Shown here: piece by piece, positions 17,101-27,128 of the stretch
Layout of the letters: every line of letters begins with the position of its first letter
How positions within the stretch are numbered: position 1 is the first letter of the stretch
Translations under genes and position numbers: made by a program
Origin: Tribonema minus
Taxonomy: Eukaryota > Sar > Xanthophyceae > Tribonematales > Tribonemataceae
Length of the DNA stretch: 64,000 nucleotides
NCBI GenBank assembly: GCA_017506865.1
Contig: JAFCMP010000223.1
Span: 1,674,001 to 1,738,000 of the forward strand
Direction of reading: 5' to 3'
Notes under the pieces: model-generated
What the model saw: the letters and a program-made list of their open reading frames with translations, nothing else
The model's database searches: none
Told to the model about the DNA's origin: nothing

Positions 17101-18590
17101 ATCAATGATGATATGATCGGAGGCGCCGCCAAGGACGGTAGCGGGCATGACGCAGTCGTGAAGCGAGACAATTATGGAAGCCTCTAACCACTGGCACGCA
17201 GGTGAGAGTCAATGACGACTAAGACCAGGAACTGCTAGAAAGTGTTCGTGTTCGATCTGGTCTGTTGCGATTGTAGTCATGATATATATATATCAGACAC
17301 TGGTCTTGCACAGCTAATTTGCTTACCGTCGTTAGTCAAAAGCGGTCCTGGTGATCAACATTACAATCGTCTTGGCTATTGGGAAGCGACTGGTCGAAGA
17401 AATTCGTCAACGTCAACAAGCACAAGCCCCCCTAAGGATAGACCGGAGGCAGCTACTAGACAAACCTGTACACCAACTGCTACTAGGTGGTATTTGTGCT
17501 TGTGTTGCACCGCCTATCACACCTCAACTATGGCAATTGAAAAGCGTCGTCAAAAGTTGTTTTCTGCAGGAGTGACTGAGCCTTCAATAGTGGGCTTGCG
17601 TGTCAGTGGTGTTTGTTGCAGGTGGTCACACCGGCGTGCTGCGTAAGCATTGCAGTTACAGTATTTACTTTCCAAACCAGTGGGCTTGCAGAGAGTGGCA
17701 GCTCAGATGGCTGGGAAGGTACATGCGCTGACGTCTGCGGTACAGGTCTGGAACAAATGTTGCGAAGCTGCAGAACGCACCACATAAAAAATGTCCCAAG
17801 CTGTCATAGTGCCATGCATACAATTCCGGGCATGTCGTCTAAAGCATGAGTCAAGCAGGCGAGCGAGCCTTTCGCTGTGAACTGGTGAGGCGTAATGCGC
17901 ATCTGCCATGGTGTGCGACAAAAGAAGATTACCTGTAACCTGGCATTAAAATTGTTTACCTGTACTGTAACGTGGCGTGACGGCATTCATCCGAAAGCAA
18001 GATTTCTCTATGGTGTTACTGGTAGAGCACCACTTGCGTGCAATGAGAGGATCCCGATATATGTTGACTTTGACTCTTGCGCTGATTTCACATTAATCAG
18101 CAGTATGCAGTTCAGTCAGACAGTGCCCTCTCCAGAATGGCACTGGCTGAGCAGAGCGCGGGAGCTGACGTAACAGCAGGCGGCGCGCAAGCACATTTGC
18201 GTACGTTGTAGACTGGATGCACGCCATGCTGCGCTGCCATTCAAATACATGTTCATGGCAGCTTTGATGGGGCGCTATTGCTGAAGAGTGGCTGGGCACC
18301 GAGGTCAGCTGTAACCATATTTTGTTTTGATGCATCGGTGCTGCAGGGTATGATAAGACGAAGGTGGCGCTTTCTGACTGCCTTTGCTGCGCTTGGCAGC
18401 ACTGACAAATGACAAAGGTAGCTGATGAAGTAACGGCAAGGTCGGGCGAGTTTCGAGCACAACACAAAACATTGAGACCTCACACCTTTTACCTCAACGA
18501 AGGTCATTCAACCTCATCATTGCCAGCATGTCCTGCACCCTTACAGATCCCCTCACCATGCTTGCTATCCTCCCTCTACTGCCCCGCCCC
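14141..18590. other. Gene-poor region of about 4.4 kb
   Basis: No exon chain or family could be recognised on either strand. A TATA-like CTATAAAAG lies at about 15258-15266 with no convincing downstream ORF. A G/C palindrome lies at about 16261-16286 and an AT microsatellite at about 17282-17292. Bases about 16240-17640 differ in texture from their surroundings (fewer TTGAAGT motifs, several medium ORFs on the plus strand) and could be an old inserted element, but no transposase, integrase or polymerase motif is visible. Confidence 0.4.
16258..16288. repeat. G/C palindrome
   Basis: A run of seven G then AGG, followed by TC and a run of C with one T, forms a near-perfect inverted repeat of about 10 bp per arm with a minimal loop. 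It could extrude a hairpin or form G-quadruplex structure. No gene context explains it. Confidence 0.6.
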
Positions 18591-18613
18591 TATACCCCGG
18601 CCCAGATCAAACA

Positions 18614-19378
18614 GTGCTGCACGGAGCACGCACGCCGCGGTGGCCGCCTTCGCGCGCAGCGCTTGTGCGTGAAGCACCGAGCGCGCGTTGCTTGTGGATG
18701 AGGCGGCTGAGGAGGCAGTCTTCGTGGCGGCGGCGGCGACAGCATGCATCGAAGCAGTCAACAGGGCTCGGATGCGTGTTTACAGGCGGCGACGGCGGCT
18801 TCACGCGCCACGGCACCATCATCGACGGCGTCGTCATGAGTCAACAGCGCTCAGCAAGCGCGCTGACACGCTGGCAGCTGCTCTTAGGAAGCGGGGTGCA
18901 CAGCGCCGCAGTGCAGGCGCTGGCGGCACACACTCTTACGCTGTGGACACTGCTGCGGGCGCACTGGACCCTGCTGGAGGCGGCAGCGGCGGCGGCCGCA
19001 GCAGCGGCGGCGCGCGAGCATGCAGCGGCGCTGTGTGCGGCGTGCGGCGGCAGTGGATGAGGCCGTGGAGCGACGCGCCGCAGTGGAAGCGTACGATAGG
19101 CTTTGGCAGCGCTCAGGCGGCGGTACGCCGCAGAGGCAGCCAATGCGCAGCGGCAGCGCGGGGGATGGAGGCGGCGGCGGCGGCGGCGGCGGCGCGGTAG
19201 TGGCGTGAGATTGCAGCGCGGAGACACTGATAGAGGCAAGCTGCGCCACGCATGCCAGCGCCGCTTGACTGCTGCGCAGCGCGCTGCCAAACAAGCAGAG
19301 GAGGAGGCAGCGGCTGCCGCGCTGGCGGCAGAATTTGCGGCGGAGGAGGCCAAGGCACCGATTTTGCCGTTTACCAAA
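18614..19378 (+). pseudogene. Ala/Arg-rich coding-like stretch, possibly a decayed or frameshifted gene
   Basis: Helix-forming coding-like segments occur in all three plus frames: VDEAAEEAVFVAAAA (about 18690), LTRWQLLLGSGVHSAAVQAL (about 18863), VDEAVERRAAVEAYDRLWQ (about 19055) and LTAAQRAAKQAEEEAA (about 19262). The last ends at a good donor, ACCAAA|GTGAGG at 19378/19379. A continuous frame is not available without unsupported introns or frame changes, so this may be a broken coiled-coil gene, a gene with short introns I cannot place, or chance in GC-rich triplet sequence. Function unknown. Confidence 0.3.
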
Positions 19379-19379
19379 G

Positions 19380-21422
19380 TGAGGATTTTGCAGTTGGCGC
19401 AGTTGTTGCTGTACTGTGGATGCTCCGCGAATTTAGGACGTGCATTAGTGGCAACCCACTCTTGTTGTGTTGCATGTATATACTCGACGGATCCTGTTGT
19501 GATTTCTAAAAATAATGCATAACCATACTTGACGTATCTTGTTGTGCGTATTTCAAAACAATGCATAATGAAGTGTCCCGCAGAGAGCTCGCTGACTTAC
19601 ACAGCTTGCTGACTTGGCTGGCTGCTGCCAACTGCAAGCTGGCATCAATCACAATAGGCTGCTTGTAAACCCCTTGCTGTACTGCTCTCAGCAGCCTAAG
19701 TCATAGGTCTGCGCTCATGATGTTCCTGCGCTAACCCTAACCCTCAGTCGCGGCTCTGCGATGCACTGCTAAGCGCACGCAGGCGCACATGCCGACGACG
19801 CGCCGGATTGCGCTTACCGTGACCGCACGCTGCATTCGTACAAGGCGCAGGAGCGCTGTCACAGAGCGATAAAACTGGACACGCAGCGCTCAGCAGAGCT
19901 AGGGGTAGGTAGGTACTTAACTGACTCATGTCTGGATGAAGTGATTCAGCCATGCACGATGGCAACAGCAACGCGATGATGATTTGTGCACTAGTTGAGG
20001 AGTGTGTGCAGTTTGCCTGCTGCAAAGTAGTTGGTGATGCCTTGGTCCCGGTCGCATGCTGAGCTGCAGGATTTTGTGATCATGTCTAGGTTGTGGTCTG
20101 GGGGAGTTGTGCATGGTAAAGGAGTCATCGCCAGGGCCGACTCTGCTGACGGAACAGAATTTACTACAATGCGGATTTTGATGTTTGGTGCCGTTCCTGA
20201 CACCCAGGAACGCGCGCCGTTCCTGACATGCAGGAACGCGCAGTGCGCTTTTTTGGCAAATTTCAGTTTGCCTTATGATGTCAAAGACTAAGATTATGTC
20301 AACAAATAGCAGAGTGCATGAATGTAGCCGATCTTGCGGGGGGAAATGTGTAGATAGAGACCTGCACCACTCATGCGTCATTCACAACATGAAATATATG
20401 CTGTGCAGCCGGACGTCGAGGGCGGTGGTCTTACTATAGTATATGTATGTGCCATTATGCCATATGACCCGACGCATTTAATGACACATCACATCATTGA
20501 GTACAGTCAACCTCATGTACTTCAAAGTATCAAGTTCACACTTGAACTTGAAACCTCTCGGCATAAATATGGATCCAGCATGTAATTAGGCCAAGCATAT
20601 GACTTGGCACGCGCAAGCTTACATGCACACCATTGAGTCAAATTAAAATGTGGCCGTCACAACCTGGGATGGCTTACGCAGAATTTATTGTCCATGTGCG
20701 ACCCCCGTGCATCTCAGCGTAGCGCTGGTGTCTCACGTTACCTCGCTGTCTTCCTTGTTTTGCGCATCTGGCAGCTGACTCAGAGGGTGAGCCTGTCATC
20801 ACGGTCAAAGCCGAAGTGCAAAGAAGCGCTCCTTCAGGGCGACCGCGCCGCCAAGTGCGCTCGTTGGAGCTTGATGGCAGGTACGCCTGTAATCACGTGC
20901 TGGCAGTTACGCTGATTGCCAGTACGCAGACTACTCCCAACACACTTCTAGTACCTATCGACCAGCGTCAGTCCTCTGTTGCTACTAGATCAGTCGCCTT
21001 TATGTCTGCTTCTGACGAGATGCAGCAAAATGCTGGCGGGCAGCAGGTCGCCACATGGTCACAGCTCTCACACTTGACCGCTGCATCGTGGTGGCGCTTT
21101 TACCGTTTCATGATGGCCAGCACAAGAATGCCAGCACAGAAATTACAATGCCGGTCCTGCCCGCGCATTGTTCTTCACTTCACCAACCTACAAGTTGTTA
21201 AAGGTGCTGCCTGTGCAACTGGACTAGTGCCACCAAAGACTGTGACTGAGTGTGCTGCAACGCTTTTGGGTTTGCAAGTGTCATTTGAGGCGCACGGCTA
21301 TAGACTATACCTGCAGCTGATGCTGGCGAGTATACTATGGGAGCGCTGATGCGCCACACGCTGGAAAACTGTTGAAGCTTATGAATGATTATACGTGCTT
21401 TTTGACACTTAATTATGAATAA
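19380..21422. other. Gene-poor region with one isolated possible exon
   Basis: No complete gene. A short telomere-like tract is at about 19733-19745. Bases 20786-20880 form an AG-to-GT bounded open segment with the coding-like translation ITVKAEVQRSAPSGRPRRQV, which could be an isolated exon, but no partner exons were found. The rest shows no recognisable feature apart from the hairpin repeat at 20191. Confidence 0.35.
20191..20242. repeat. Two tandem 26-bp hairpin units
   Basis: The unit beginning CCGTTCCTGACA and ending CAGGAACGCGC occurs twice in direct tandem. Each unit contains its own inverted repeat, GTTCCTG…CAGGAAC, so the pair can form two consecutive stem-loops. Confidence 0.85.
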
Positions 21423-21960
21423 ACACATGTTTTCATGAACTTTTGGAAGCAAGTAAAACAATTCAAAAAACTTGAATTAGAGCCATTCTGTACGGCTGTT
21501 TGCGGCCATGAATTTCTGGCGTGATTCACGAGCCAGCATTCCATACGACAGAAGCGACCTGATTCATTGGACGTGAACTGCGTCAGAGGTCGCTGACGAA
21601 GCAGCTCATGCCACGGCGCCGGAGCGATGCTGCTGGCACTAGCATTCCTAAAGGCCACGGCACGCGCAACGACAGCACGGCATGCCTCGCCACCAAGTGC
21701 CTCGCATACGCACTTGTTTGGCCGCGCCATCTGATTGGCTGAGATGTTTCCGTACTTCTTTTTAAATCACGCCATGTTCCCTTCATCGAGCCTGAAAGGT
21801 TGTCGTGAAAGTCATGACCTGATCAGCGGCCCTTCATAATCGACGCCACTTTTTGTCATGATATTTCACGGCAAACTGGGACGTACAGAATGGCTCTTAT
21901 TATAGTAAATACATGTTTTCATGAAATTGAAGAATCAAAAAAATCTGAAATTCTTTAAAT
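21423..21960. repeat. Direct repeats flanking the TIR element
   Basis: ACATGTTTTCATGAA with neighbouring A-rich sequence occurs on both sides of the element, at about 21425-21439 and 21909-21925, in the same orientation. The partly matching ~60-bp flanks suggest that the insertion landed in, or caused, a local duplication. Confidence 0.55.
21477..21899. mobile_element. 417-bp non-autonomous TIR element, PIF/Harbinger-like
   Basis: The element spans 21480-21896. Its terminal inverted repeats read GAGCCATTCTGTACG inward from both ends, and it is flanked by the trinucleotide TTA at 21477-21479 and 21897-21899, which fits a 3-bp TWA target-site duplication. It has no coding capacity for a transposase. 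A second, truncated copy lies in the DLD gene at 4403. A 3-bp TWA duplication with short TIRs is typical of PIF/Harbinger-derived MITEs, but no autonomous partner is in the window. Confidence 0.85.
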
Positions 21961-22139
21961 AATGACAAGTTGCACCGGATTCATGCATATCGACGAGACT
22001 GATGTGTTTGCGCCTTTGAGGTTGGGGCTCGCATGATCGGTGGCTGTTTGGCCCGGACACACGTTGCGACTGTCACATGCAATTTGAGGCGTTCAACATT
22101 TGTCCTTACAGAGGGTGGTGTGGGGTCACGTGTGGCTGA

Positions 22140-22205
22140 GAGGCATCCCTGAAGTCAATATGAAAACGAATTAAAAGATCGTAGAGCTCTAGGTGACAAG
22201 GGATG
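22140..22205. repeat. Dispersed repeat, copy 1
   Basis: Sequence containing CGTAGAGCTCTAGGTGACAA matches the reverse complement of about 32135-32185, including the neighbouring AACGAATyAAA segment. No other copy was noticed, and the boundaries are not defined. No coding role is evident. Confidence 0.6.
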
Positions 22206-22724
22206 GTTAGCCTCAATATATTGGAATCCACTGGCAGGCACATCCCCAGCAGCATTGAGCATGCAGACGGTAGCGCCTCCAATTTTTTTTTAATGCAGCG
22301 AGGCAGCAGCAGCACAAGCAGCCCCATTTGGTGACAGCGCTGCTGATGGCATAGGGGAGAAAGTGAAGGAGGGGTACACTTGAGGAGGCGACCGGCTACC
22401 TCGTTGCAGAAATTCTGGCCCATGCGCTACGTTTTGGCAACTTTGAAACTGCTGGGGGCCCCTGTCTTCAAACCTACATTGTGGTGCTGCCACATTGTGC
22501 ACACTTCCATCGAGCGCTGTTGCAGCATGCGCGGCGCATCGACAACAACTGCCAGGCGCAGACGCTCAGCTGAGCGCTGCTGTGGCTGAGCTGTGCTTCA
22601 CTGAGCATGGCGTGAGCACCACGCGCAGGGGCTGTACAAAGTTGGGCAACCGCACACAGCAGCAGAATCTGAGGCGGCAGCAGCGGTGGCGCCATCACGC
22701 AATGGGCCACAGTGGTGCAGCCCG

Positions 22725-22950
22725 CACTACTTAGTGGCAACACTGCTGCCCTCATTAATGGCCGCTTTCCTCCAGGAGAACGTCCACCACCGCCAGAAGG
22801 GGCTCAACCCCGACATTCAGCCCAACGAGCTCGTGCACATCGACGTGCCTGGCAACATGGACACGAGCTTCGACATGCCGCCCCTGTACAAGGCAGCAAT
22901 CAACCCGTCTGCTGAGTCATCTCAAGTGCGCTACACCAGCAAGACGGTGT
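22725..22950 (+). pseudogene. p300/CBP-type histone acetyltransferase fragment, plus-strand copy
   Basis: An open segment from about MAAFLQENVHHRQ to SSQVRYTSKTVC matches the start of the p300/CBP (KAT3) acetyltransferase domain: the FLENRVNDFL-like helix, then E-x-V-x-V, and finally the ESFPYRxKA-like stretch, which here reads ESSQVRYTSKTV. These nuclear enzymes acetylate histone tails. The homology breaks off shortly after TVC; the acetyl-CoA-binding core is absent and no neighbouring exons were found. It is one arm of an inverted duplication with the copy at 23060-23310. The most likely reading is a gene fragment or pseudogene. Confidence 0.55.
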
Positions 22951-22951
22951 G

Positions 22952-23310
22952 CATGTACACTCGACGGTCAACTTCAAGTTGGCCTCCACGGTGTCGGGCG
23001 CGGTACTCCTGGCAAAAGAGCACCAGCACCAGCACTGGCTGACCGTCGAGGACCTGGTACGCGCACACCGTCTTGCTCGTGTAGCGCACTTGAAACGACT
23101 CAGCCAACGGGTAAAATGCTGCCTTGTACAGGCGCGGCATGTCGAAGCTTGTATCCATATTGCTAGGCACGTTGATGTGCACAAGCTCGTCGGGCTGGAT
23201 GTCGGGGTTGAGCTCCTGCTGGCGGTGGTTGACCTTCTCCTGTATGAAGGCGGCCATAAATGAGGGTGGCAGTGTTGCCACTGACCCAGAGTAGTGCGGG
23301 CTGCACAAGA
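22952..23310 (-). pseudogene. p300/CBP-type histone acetyltransferase fragment, inverted copy
   Basis: This copy is longer than its plus-strand partner. After MAAFIQEKVNHRQQ and ESFQVRYTSKTVC it continues into AYQVLDGQPVLVLVLFCQEY, which aligns with the A-F-x-x-x-DGVDVCFFGMHVQEY region of the KAT3 domain, and then DRRVYM, like the RRVYISYLDS segment. It then runs into the other arm of the palindrome and stops, so the catalytic domain is incomplete. The reading frame is intact for over 100 codons, so decay is recent or some selection remains. Assignment is by motif order only. Confidence 0.6.
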
Positions 23311-23654
23311 GCGGCATAGTACGGTGATGTGTGGCATCCACGCAATCACTGCGGCTTGATGATCACCTCTGAACGGTATTCCCCGGTGACCATGCCATGC
23401 AGTGCACGCAGCACGCGCTGGCCGTCGCATGCAGCGAAGTTCCAAGTGCACTGCAGTTGCACTACATCAAATTTTGAGAGAATGCAAGCACCCAATGCGT
23501 GTATCTGTTGTGAGGGTGACGGAACATACCTACCATTTACTTCCCAGGCATGAACACAGACATTGTACTAGCTTCTGCCGATGGCATGCTCCCAGTTTTT
23601 AAAGATGACAGCCCTCCCTCTCTTGCACCTACGTTTCCATCACTCCACACACAA

Positions 23655-23725
23655 CACACCGTGGCGCAATGGAAGCGCACCAGGGTGGTACCCTGGGGGT
23701 ACAGGTTCAATTCCTGTCGGTGTGT
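23655..23725 (+). tRNA. tRNA-like gene, anticodon GGT (Thr)
   Basis: All arms pair. Acceptor CACACCG/CGGTGTG (7 bp). D arm GCGC/GCGC with loop AATGGAA containing GG. Anticodon stem CCAGG/CCTGG with loop GTGGTAC, giving anticodon GGT after the invariant T33. Variable loop GGGT. T arm ACAGG/CCTGT with loop TTCAATT. T8, A14, A21, T33 and the TTC of the T loop are present. The A-box-like TGGCGCAATGG and B-box-like GGTTCAATTCC are good internal Pol III signals. GGT is unusual for a eukaryotic nuclear tRNA-Thr, which normally uses AGT, and no T-run terminator follows closely, so it may be an organelle-derived copy, a tRNA relic or the head of a SINE. No intron and no encoded CCA. Confidence 0.72.
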
Positions 23726-25297
23726 AAAACCCTGTTGTGCTTGCAGTCTTGCGCAGAGCTTGCCATACCTGACGTGTACGTTTGCAGATATGCAGTAGGA
23801 AGCATTTGAGCTGTTTCGTTGTGTCAGCAGCTACAATGCATTCCGCTTGAAAGGCATTGATTCCAGTGTCGAAAGCAGAAGCACTTGCATAGCCAGATGT
23901 TGTATCAATCCTTTCAAATCGTGAAGAGCAGCAATGCTCACCCAGACGAGTCACAGCAGAGGCGCAGTGTGAAAGCACTTGACAAGTATGCTATATGGTG
24001 AAAGTGCTCCAAGAAGTCTACAAGTCGATGCATCAGCACTGTGCATGTGAGGGCATCAACATTGATGCACAACAGATGCTGGCTGATGCAAGTAGATGCG
24101 ACAAGCATACGCTGCGGTGCTCCTTGGCACTGGTCAGCATTCATCTGCAGGTACCCACTGTGGTTGCTTTTGCATCTATACTGTTTCTGCAGAGCGTGCG
24201 TGTCTGCCTCAGATAGGAATGCAGCACATCACCTTTCACAACACATGTGGTCGCCTAGGAGCGCTGACGGCGGTTGTGTGGCTTGTGTCATTAACCCATA
24301 GCCGTATCATTTGTGCTGATCCTGTTTACTGTCCTAACATGTGTGAGCGCAGCCGAATGTGCAGTCAGCTCACAGCGCTGGCCGAGCACTGCCTATGGTG
24401 CTCCCGGGCTGGCCGCATGCTCATCATGGCACACTGATGATGACGTTGACACGCCATCCCTGTGTGAACATAAGCACTGCCCCATGGCGTAAGGTGCAGC
24501 ACTTTGCGTGATCAAGAGTTTGCCGCTCCGGGCGCACAGCTGAATGCCAGAGTTGAAAAGCTGCGAGCACACTCAATTGTCATTTTCATTCTGTACAATC
24601 ATCGATTTGACTGGTGCACTTTCTGCACGCTGGGGTCAAGGCAGCGCTGCATGTGTCACGATCTCGGATCTCTGCAGCAACGTTCACCTGCGTCGCATTC
24701 AATGCCACCACGAGAGCAGCAGTACCTACGACATCAATTGCACGCCTAGGCCCATCAGGGTCCCATGTGCAGCATTTGAAGTTTCTGGCTCACACTGTCA
24801 AAATGTGTTCGACAGTGCTGGATGAACCAATGGGTTTGAAGCAGACAATGCCCAAACCTCCCTTGCCAAATGACAAGCGCAAACGCAGCTGCCCCCGCAG
24901 GTGCGGGGCTGGCATTGGGACTTGCCAGCTCAATCGTACCTGTAAAGTCCCCCGGAATTGTCGTATAAGAAGTTCGAACCAGAGCATGCCCTGCTTATTT
25001 GTAATGGTTGCTTTCTGTGTGCACATGGTGGCACACGCAGACTTTTAGCCTGCTATGTTGCTCTGTTCACATTCATTGTGCATTGCTATACCACAAGCTG
25101 CATCAAATATGCATGTCACTTTGTTCTGTTCTTCAAGCGAAAGCAAACTGCAAACTTGAAGGGAGGACACGCCACCTCGCCGACGCGCTGAACCAGGATG
25201 CTAACAAAACAGGATGGCCTACAGGTTTCTACGTCATGCTCGTCGAAGATTACGGTGACAAAGTCATACGCAGGGGGGTGGCGAGCCGGTACACTGC
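23726..25297. other. Intergenic region upstream of the two-domain glycosyltransferase gene
   Basis: No gene is recognised. Several medium ORFs lie around 24041-25048 on the plus strand, none with a recognisable motif. The promoter of the glycosyltransferase gene should lie just before 25298; I see no TATA box that I would defend. Confidence 0.4.
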
Positions 25298-27002
25298 ATG
25301 GTGGCCATAACTAAGGCACGGGTGGGCTTGCTGGTGCTTGTGGCCTTGGCGGCGATCGTGGTGCTAAAGAATCCAGCAATCACGTGGTGGAAAAACACTC
25401 GAACGAGCATCAAAAATTCCTATAATGCTGCAGCCATTCCGGGCACCAGAGAGGTATACAACTTGCCCTATCCTCAGCACACATACGCCGTCGAGCACGA
25501 TGTACATGTTGTCATTACGGCGTCTGACAGCAGCGAGGACTTGCAAGCCAGCATCGACTCTCTGCTGCGTCAGGACTATGCGAAGCTCTATATATGGGTG
25601 GTTGACAGAGGTGTGGAGGGGGACATTGCCGAATTCCTGGAGGTTAGGTGAGATTCGTCACAACTGCCATCGCCAGGTTGGCAGATCAGTAAGCTAGTTT
25701 CTGGTTGAGTATGCAACAGTTCAGATCAATGGGTCTTACTGGGCTCATGGTAGCAACAGTGCTGCATGTGCTGCCACTTCCGTTGTCGTGTGGTACGGCA
25801 CCACTGTCATGTGGGCAACAACTGAACCGTGACGCAAAGCGCGCAGTGCGTGCTGGGTGCTGGCGTCTCACATTGACAACAAAGTACATGCTGGCTATAG
25901 GTACCGTCTTTAGTTTTGTCATATACTTCTATATAAATGCAGCAAATGCGCTGCATGCGTTGCCATGTGCATTATTCTGCAGCAGTATCGTCACCTCCTG
26001 CGTGGGCCACTTACTTCCCCGTTGTGGGTGTCGTTAGTGCCTGACTAGCACTCAGAAAGCTGTATGTGCTGCATGCTGGCACTCTCGGTGCTGCTTCCGG
26101 CGAATTGACAGGCGGGTGCAGCTGCAGAGGTTGATGCTGAAGCAAGCACCATTTTTCAAAAATGGTGCAAGCAGCACACCTGCAAGTCATTGGATCATGA
26201 AGCAGTGACAGTCTTCTCCACAGCGTGTATGTGTGCCACACGTCCCGTGATTACACGCACAACAAGTAGCATTGGCGAGGGTGCCGAGAACGAGGTGCAC
26301 TGGTGGTGTTTGTGATCTGCTTGGCGCTTCATTGCTGGTGACCTGTCAGCAGATTCTGAACGGTATCTGTATTTTGCCTGCTGGAGTGAAAGTTGGCGTG
26401 TTTCACCAGCTCTGTAGCCATTCACTATGCCAGAGAACTGGCTACTACCATTATCAGATGCTAGAGCTGCTTGCCAGGGGACGATCTTCACTTGGTTGAG
26501 CAACGCCACGCATTTACACCTTCCTAGCTGTTCAACGAACACTGCGGATTTCGCACAACCTTCAGCTTGCAAAACCTCACTTTGATATTACATGCAGGCC
26601 TTGAGGGCCACAACACCGTGGCCCTGGGACCGCACGACGCCACTTCACAGCTGCGCCGCCGCCCCCCCCGTCGCCGCAGATACAGCGCAGAGCCCCACAT
26701 CAAACTCCTATGCAGCGCCGCCGCCGCCGCCGCCGCACCCGCAGCAGCAGCGCTCAAGAACGACGCCAACGCCAATGGCAACGACGACAACGGCAACGGC
26801 GACGGCCTCCTGTGGGCGCTGCGCCGCGTGCGGAGCGCTGCCACCCCCAACGACCTGGTCGTCCTCATGACCGCGCGCCACCGCCTCGCCGCCGACGGCG
26901 CGCTCGCGCAGCTCAACGCGCGCTTCGTTGACACCAAGTGCTGGGCGGCGCACGGCGCGTACGTCGCAGCGTGGCGCGGCGAGACGCGCGTCGTGCGCAG
27001 CG

Positions 27003-27034
<32 letters not shown>

Positions 27035-27081
27035 GGCAGCGGCGGCGGCAGCGGCGGCGGCGGCGGCGGAGGCGGTGGGTT

Positions 27082-27128
<47 letters not shown>

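Larger units (their letters stand above)
22725..23325. repeat. Inverted duplication of an acetyltransferase exon
   Basis: The two arms, about 22725-22950 and 23325-23060, are inverted copies with many substitutions, separated by about 110 bp. Homology starts with the shared GTGCAGCCCGCACTAC and ends near the SKTVC codons. Long inverted repeats of this kind can be transcribed into a hairpin RNA. Confidence 0.85.

Noticed and set aside
16240..17650. Possible retroelement remnant
   Set aside because: The texture differs from its flanks, but no protease, polymerase, integrase or terminal repeat could be found, so it is mentioned only as a gene-poor region.
18841..19566. A 241-codon minus-strand ORF
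   Set aside because: Mostly Ala/Arg runs antisense to coding-like plus segments. No family was recognised.
20786..20880. A well-bounded isolated exon (AG to GT)
   Set aside because: The sequence looks coding, but no upstream or downstream partner was found, so no gene is called.
24544..25048. Overlapping plus-strand ORFs that resemble short exons
   Set aside because: Several fragments look mildly coding but do not connect in phase and match nothing that I recognise.
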